Part shown: positions 5,765 to 8,127 of the stretch, in pieces
How the letters are laid out: each line of letters begins with the position of its first letter
How positions within the stretch are numbered: the stretch's first letter is position 1
From: Bacillota bacterium
GTDB taxonomy: Bacteria > Bacillota > Clostridia > Christensenellales > SZUA-584
Length of the DNA: 8,127 nt
Direction of reading: 5' to 3'
Assembly: GCA_023436525.1 (NCBI GenBank)
Contig: JAEZIW010000161.1
Coordinates: 1-8,127 of the forward strand
The notes under the pieces: generated by a model
Told to the model about the DNA's origin: nothing
What the model saw: only the letters and a program-made list of their open reading frames with translations
The model's database searches: none
Translations under genes and position numbers: made by a program

Positions 5765-6886
5765 TTACCACGGACGCCGCGCGCAGACGAAGTTTCTTTT
5801 CCAAAATGGAGTCACACAAGAACGCTTTACAACTTTACCGTTTGAAGACGACGCATCAATCATTTGCCCGCTACCGATATAAATACCGGTATGTCCTACT
5901 TTTTTACCGTTCGTGCTGAAAAACAGCAGATCGCCTTTTTGCAGGTCATTCATTGAGGTGATTTTTTCCCAATCGGAAACTTGTGAATACCCGGCGGCAT
6001 TGTAGCGTCCGCGAGAGGAACCCGCCTCCTTCAGGCAATAATACACAAGGCCGGAGCAATCAAACGAATTGGGGCCTTCATGGCCGCTTCGATACGGATC
6101 GCCGAGCTGTTTTTTGGCCACATTGATCATTTCCTTGATATTGGCGCGCCGCTTTTCGGCGTTCACCTTGTCCTTGCTGGGTTTGGCGTTCGGCGAATAA
6201 ATCACATCGAGTGTTTGAGGGCCGGTCTTGCCGTCGGCTGCGAGACTGTTGCGTGACTGAAAGTCTTTAACCGCCTCCACCGTTTCAGACCCGTAAAAGC
6301 CGGTGGCTTTCTTCAAATAGCCAAGGTCAATCAGCTGCCTTTGCAGGCTGTCCACATCGTCACCCTTGGTGCCTTCAAGCAGCATATACGTTTGCGCATC
6401 GTCGGCAAATATCTTCAAAAGTGTATCCGGGCCCGCGATGCCATCCTGCTGCAAGCCATGCTGCCGCTGGAAGATAGCCACGGCATGCTGTGTGGCCGGG
6501 CCATAAAGCTGTGTTGCTTCGTCGATATCTAGGTAGTTGAGCGCCATCAGCCGGTTTTGCAGCTCCAGCACCCGTTCGTTTTCGTCTCCGCGCTGCAGCG
6601 TCGGGTCCGGCGTCGGTGTGGGGGCGGGCGGTGGCGTCGGTGTGGGCACCGGTGTCTGCGTCGGAATGATATCGCCCGCAGCAGCCAAGGCATCACCGGT
6701 GTTCTGCGGCGAGAGCGCGGCGGTATTATGCGGCAGGGATACGACAACAATAACAACAGCCAGCAGCAGGCAGACACCGCCAAGAAGGATATAACGGGTT
6801 CGTTTGTTCAAACGAAGAAATGCATCAAGTATATGATTAATGGACCGTTTCGGTTTCGAGATTCGTCTGTATCGTCGTCTTTTCAT
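5765..6886 (-). CDS. Membrane-anchored NlpC/P60 endopeptidase with two PG-binding domains
   Basis: A protein of 373 residues from ATG 6886. Starting at 6940 would place the start upstream of the promoter -10 box. An arginine-rich cytosolic N-terminus (1-31) is followed by one membrane span (32-52) and a Pro/Thr linker (74-96, repeated PTPTP). Two peptidoglycan-binding-1 repeats come next (about 97-160 and 170-230; both with a YG/G-x-T-x-x-A-V-x-x-FQ core and an ADGxxGPxTL-like end). The NlpC/P60 catalytic domain spans about 252-373, with Cys277 in SFDCSGLVYYC and His332 in VGHTGIYIG. The third polar position, 12 residues after the His, is Asp344 in MIDASSS. The family cuts stem peptides of peptidoglycan, typically at gamma-D-Glu-diamino acid bonds. 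The protein would face the cell wall, tethered by the linker. It has its own promoter and a WalR-like box, and ends at a shared terminator. It is a secondary wall-remodelling or lytic enzyme. Confidence 0.92.
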   Translation of the reverse strand: MKRRRYRRISKPKRSINHILDAFLRLNKRTRYILLGGVCLLLAVVIVVVSLPHNTAALSPQNTGDALAAAGDIIPTQTPVPTPTPPPAPTPTPDPTLQRGDENERVLELQNRLMALNYLDIDEATQLYGPATQHAVAIFQRQHGLQQDGIAGPDTLLKIFADDAQTYMLLEGTKGDDVDSLQRQLIDLGYLKKATGFYGSETVEAVKDFQSRNSLAADGKTGPQTLDVIYSPNAKPSKDKVNAEKRRANIKEMINVAKKQLGDPYRSGHEGPNSFDCSGLVYYCLKEAGSSRGRYNAAGYSQVSDWEKITSMNDLQKGDLLFFSTNGKKVGHTGIYIGSGQMIDASSSNGKVVKRSCVTPFWKRNFVCARRPW

Positions 6887-6892
6887 ATTGAA

Positions 6893-6898
6893 CCTCTC
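6893..6898 (-). promoter_or_regulatory. Ribosome binding site fixing the NlpC/P60 start
   Basis: The minus strand reads GAGAGG across 6898-6893, six bases before the ATG at 6886. The farther in-frame start at 6940 overlaps the -35 box of the promoter and is not credible. Confidence 0.75.
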
Positions 6899-6911
6899 TG
6901 TCTTTTTTCCT

Positions 6912-6940
6912 ATTTTATATGAAACGTAATCGATTTGCAA
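6912..6940 (-). promoter_or_regulatory. Promoter of the NlpC/P60 gene
   Basis: On the minus strand TTGCAA (6940-6935) and TAAAAT (6917-6912) are spaced by exactly 17 bases. Transcription would begin near 6905, leaving a leader of about 20 bases with the ribosome binding site. The WalR-like direct repeat lies 17 bases upstream of the -35 box. Confidence 0.65.
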
Positions 6941-6946
6941 GAATGT

Positions 6947-6974
6947 ATTACGAAAATGTTACATAATGGTTACA
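6947..6974 (-). promoter_or_regulatory. WalR-like direct-repeat box upstream of NlpC/P60
   Basis: On the minus strand, TGTAAC (6974-6969), CATTA, TGTAAC (6963-6958) fits the published WalR (YycF) consensus TGTWAH-N5-TGTWAH at every specified position. A third half-site, CGTAAT (6952-6947), follows with the same 11-base period and one mismatch. WalR controls wall hydrolases in Bacillota, and the next gene is one. The similar PhoP box is a poorer fit. Identity of the regulator is inferred. Confidence 0.5.
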
Positions 6975-6984
6975 GTATAGACGT

Positions 6985-7764
6985 CTAAAACGAATCGGTC
7001 AGTTTTTTTTGTATGCGATGGACAATTGCGGCGCTAAGGCTGCCGGGAAGCAGCTTGGAGAACAAAACAAGCACTTTGTTGGCAGTACCCGGAATGATGA
7101 CGGCACGTCCTTTGGCAAGGCCTTTGTATGCGGCGTCCGCCACCCGTTGCGCCGACATCGCGCCTTTGATATCCGCCTTGCCCGCGCGCGCGGAAAATGC
7201 CGTTGAGGTAGAACCGGGGCACAAGGCGCTCACAACGATTCCAGACTGTTTCAGCTCTTTGCGCAGTGCCTGGGTTAAAGACAGGACATAGGCTTTTGTG
7301 GCATAGTAAACGGCGATGTACGGGCCGGGCTGGTAGGCGCCGGTTGACGCGACATTAAGAATCTTTCCGCCGCCGTGTTGACGCATATGGCTGACGGCGA
7401 TCTTTGAAAGCGACGTCAGGGCGCAAATATTCAAGCTGATAATTTGCGCGTGTTTATCGTCCGGGATATTTTGAAAAAGGCCGCAGGCGCCGATACCGGC
7501 GTTGTTAACCAATACATCAATGCGGATGCCGTGGGCCAAGAGTTGGTCGAAAATCTGGCGGGGTGCATCGTGATCCAGCAGATCCTTTTGAATGACAACG
7601 GGACGGACCTGATGCGCTTCTTCGATGGTTTCAGACAATGCCGAAAGCTTGGGAAGATCTCTGGCCACCAGTACCAGCTGCCAGCCTTCCTTTGCAAACC
7701 GCTGCGCCAACGCCATGCCGATTCCTGACGATGCGCCTGTTATCAAAGCCCATTTTTGTATCAT
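6985..7764 (-). CDS. Short-chain dehydrogenase/reductase (SDR)
   Basis: A protein of 259 residues. ATG 7764 follows GGAGG (minus strand, 7776-7772) by 7 bases. A classical SDR with a Rossmann fold: cofactor loop TGASSGIG (9-16), an arginine at the end of the second strand (VARD, Arg35) that suggests NADPH preference, VLVNNAG (84-90), Asn112, and the catalytic Ser140, Tyr153 and Lys157 (VASTGAY... AVYYATK). CPGSTST (182-188) is the usual PG motif. The nearest-looking subgroup is the DltE/YqjQ-like bacterial SDRs, but the substrate is unknown. The C-terminal tail (about 225-259) is hydrophobic and basic and could lie on a membrane. The gene sits 21 bases behind the partial minus-strand gene and is probably cotranscribed with it. 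No clear terminator was found between its stop and the NlpC/P60 promoter, only a 10-bp palindrome TAGACGTCTA (6978-6987) at the stop codon. Confidence 0.92.
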   Translation of the reverse strand: MIQKWALITGASSGIGMALAQRFAKEGWQLVLVARDLPKLSALSETIEEAHQVRPVVIQKDLLDHDAPRQIFDQLLAHGIRIDVLVNNAGIGACGLFQNIPDDKHAQIISLNICALTSLSKIAVSHMRQHGGGKILNVASTGAYQPGPYIAVYYATKAYVLSLTQALRKELKQSGIVVSALCPGSTSTAFSARAGKADIKGAMSAQRVADAAYKGLAKGRAVIIPGTANKVLVLFSKLLPGSLSAAIVHRIQKKLTDSF

Positions 7765-7785
7765 ACGCCTGCCTCCGCGACAGAA

Positions 7786-8127
7786 TTATAACATGACAGG
7801 CGAATGGGTGCAATGTGAGCCAAATGTGTGTGATGACAGGGGAACAGCGTGCTTTGCGTGTATAGCCGAATCCTTATTGTCCGGATAAATGCGCATATAA
7901 GCGCGCGCAAAGCCCTGTGATATCATCTCCAGAATGCGAATAAACCCATCGGACGGTGACTGGTAAGCGATGCTGACGAGCAGGCATCCCCAAACAGCAT
8001 CACGATAGTATACAGGAATGCTTAAGACCACATATTTATCACTATCGGACTGATTGACGGATGAAACATACCCTTTCTCATGCCATTTAAAAATAACATG
8101 AGACTTGCTGTCATCCTGACTGTACCG
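7786..8127 (-). CDS. C-terminal part of a protein, GAF-like, cut by the window edge
   Basis: The frame is open from the right edge to the TAA at 7788-7786, giving 113 residues. It is the 3' end of a gene whose start lies past 8127; a GTG at 8031 would give a shorter product but has no reason to be used. The visible chain has a central stretch, KYVVLSIPVYYRDAVWGCLL, followed by SIAYQSPSDGFIRILEMISQ and a helix to about ARAYMRIY. This strand-strand-helix pattern looks like the second half of a GAF or similar sensor domain, though no ligand motif is visible. The last 30 or so residues are polar and His/Ser-rich and look unlike the rest. The gene precedes the SDR by 21 bases on the same strand, so the two probably share a transcript. 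Function is unknown; it could be a sensor or regulator. Confidence 0.55.
   Translation of the reverse strand, partial: RYSQDDSKSHVIFKWHEKGYVSSVNQSDSDKYVVLSIPVYYRDAVWGCLLVSIAYQSPSDGFIRILEMISQGFARAYMRIYPDNKDSAIHAKHAVPLSSHTFGSHCTHSPVML

Noticed and set aside
6603..6660. Short tandem repeat of GGTGTGGG/GGCGTCGG type
   Set aside because: It is explained by the Pro/Thr linker codons of the NlpC/P60 protein and is not an independent repeat.
6537..6922. Glycine/valine-rich plus-strand frames opposite the NlpC/P60 gene
   Set aside because: They are antisense images of the Pro/Thr linker codons; the minus-strand frame has clear domains and a good start.

Overview
This window looks like chromosomal DNA of a mid-GC member of the Bacillota, most likely Clostridia. 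The reasons are strong GGAGG-type ribosome binding sites in front of nearly every gene, sigma-A-like promoters, intrinsic hairpin-plus-T-run terminators, and the protein families present: DUF4261, CPBP protease, a Pro/Thr-linker NlpC/P60 cell-wall hydrolase, and a clostridial-type flavodoxin-domain protein. The species cannot be fixed from sequence alone. No rRNA, tRNA, CRISPR array, transposase or phage gene was seen.

Layout. (1) Bases 1-1237: an AT-rich block with one plus-strand DUF4261 gene (269-1063). An identical 31-bp terminator stands on each side of it (25-55 and 1207-1237). (2) 1253-2302: a minus-strand, membrane-anchored transglutaminase-like protein. (3) 2440-3173: divergent from it, a CPBP-family (CAAX protease/bacteriocin-processing) membrane protease gene broken by a -1 frameshift near 2643. 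All catalytic motifs lie in the downstream piece. (4) 3174-3448: a gene-free stretch holding half of the repeated terminator and a possible 20-codon ORF. (5) 3449-4924: a complete metal-dependent amidohydrolase, plus strand. (6) 5145-5678: a flavodoxin-domain protein, plus strand, ending at a symmetric bidirectional terminator (5706-5743). (7) 5765-6886: a membrane-anchored two-PG-binding-domain NlpC/P60 endopeptidase, minus strand, with a good promoter and an upstream WalR-like direct-repeat box. (8) 6985-7764: a short-chain dehydrogenase, minus strand, 21 bases behind (9) the 3' end of a minus-strand gene that leaves the window at 8127 and has a GAF-like look.

The genes do not form one pathway. 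They are mostly single-gene units in alternating orientation. The two best-supported working links are the SDR with the partial gene upstream of it (one operon), and the NlpC/P60 hydrolase with its putative WalR-type operator (cell-wall homeostasis). The most notable items are the WalR-like box, the duplicated terminator framing the AT-rich DUF4261 block, and the frameshifted CPBP protease. I see no convincing new multi-gene system.
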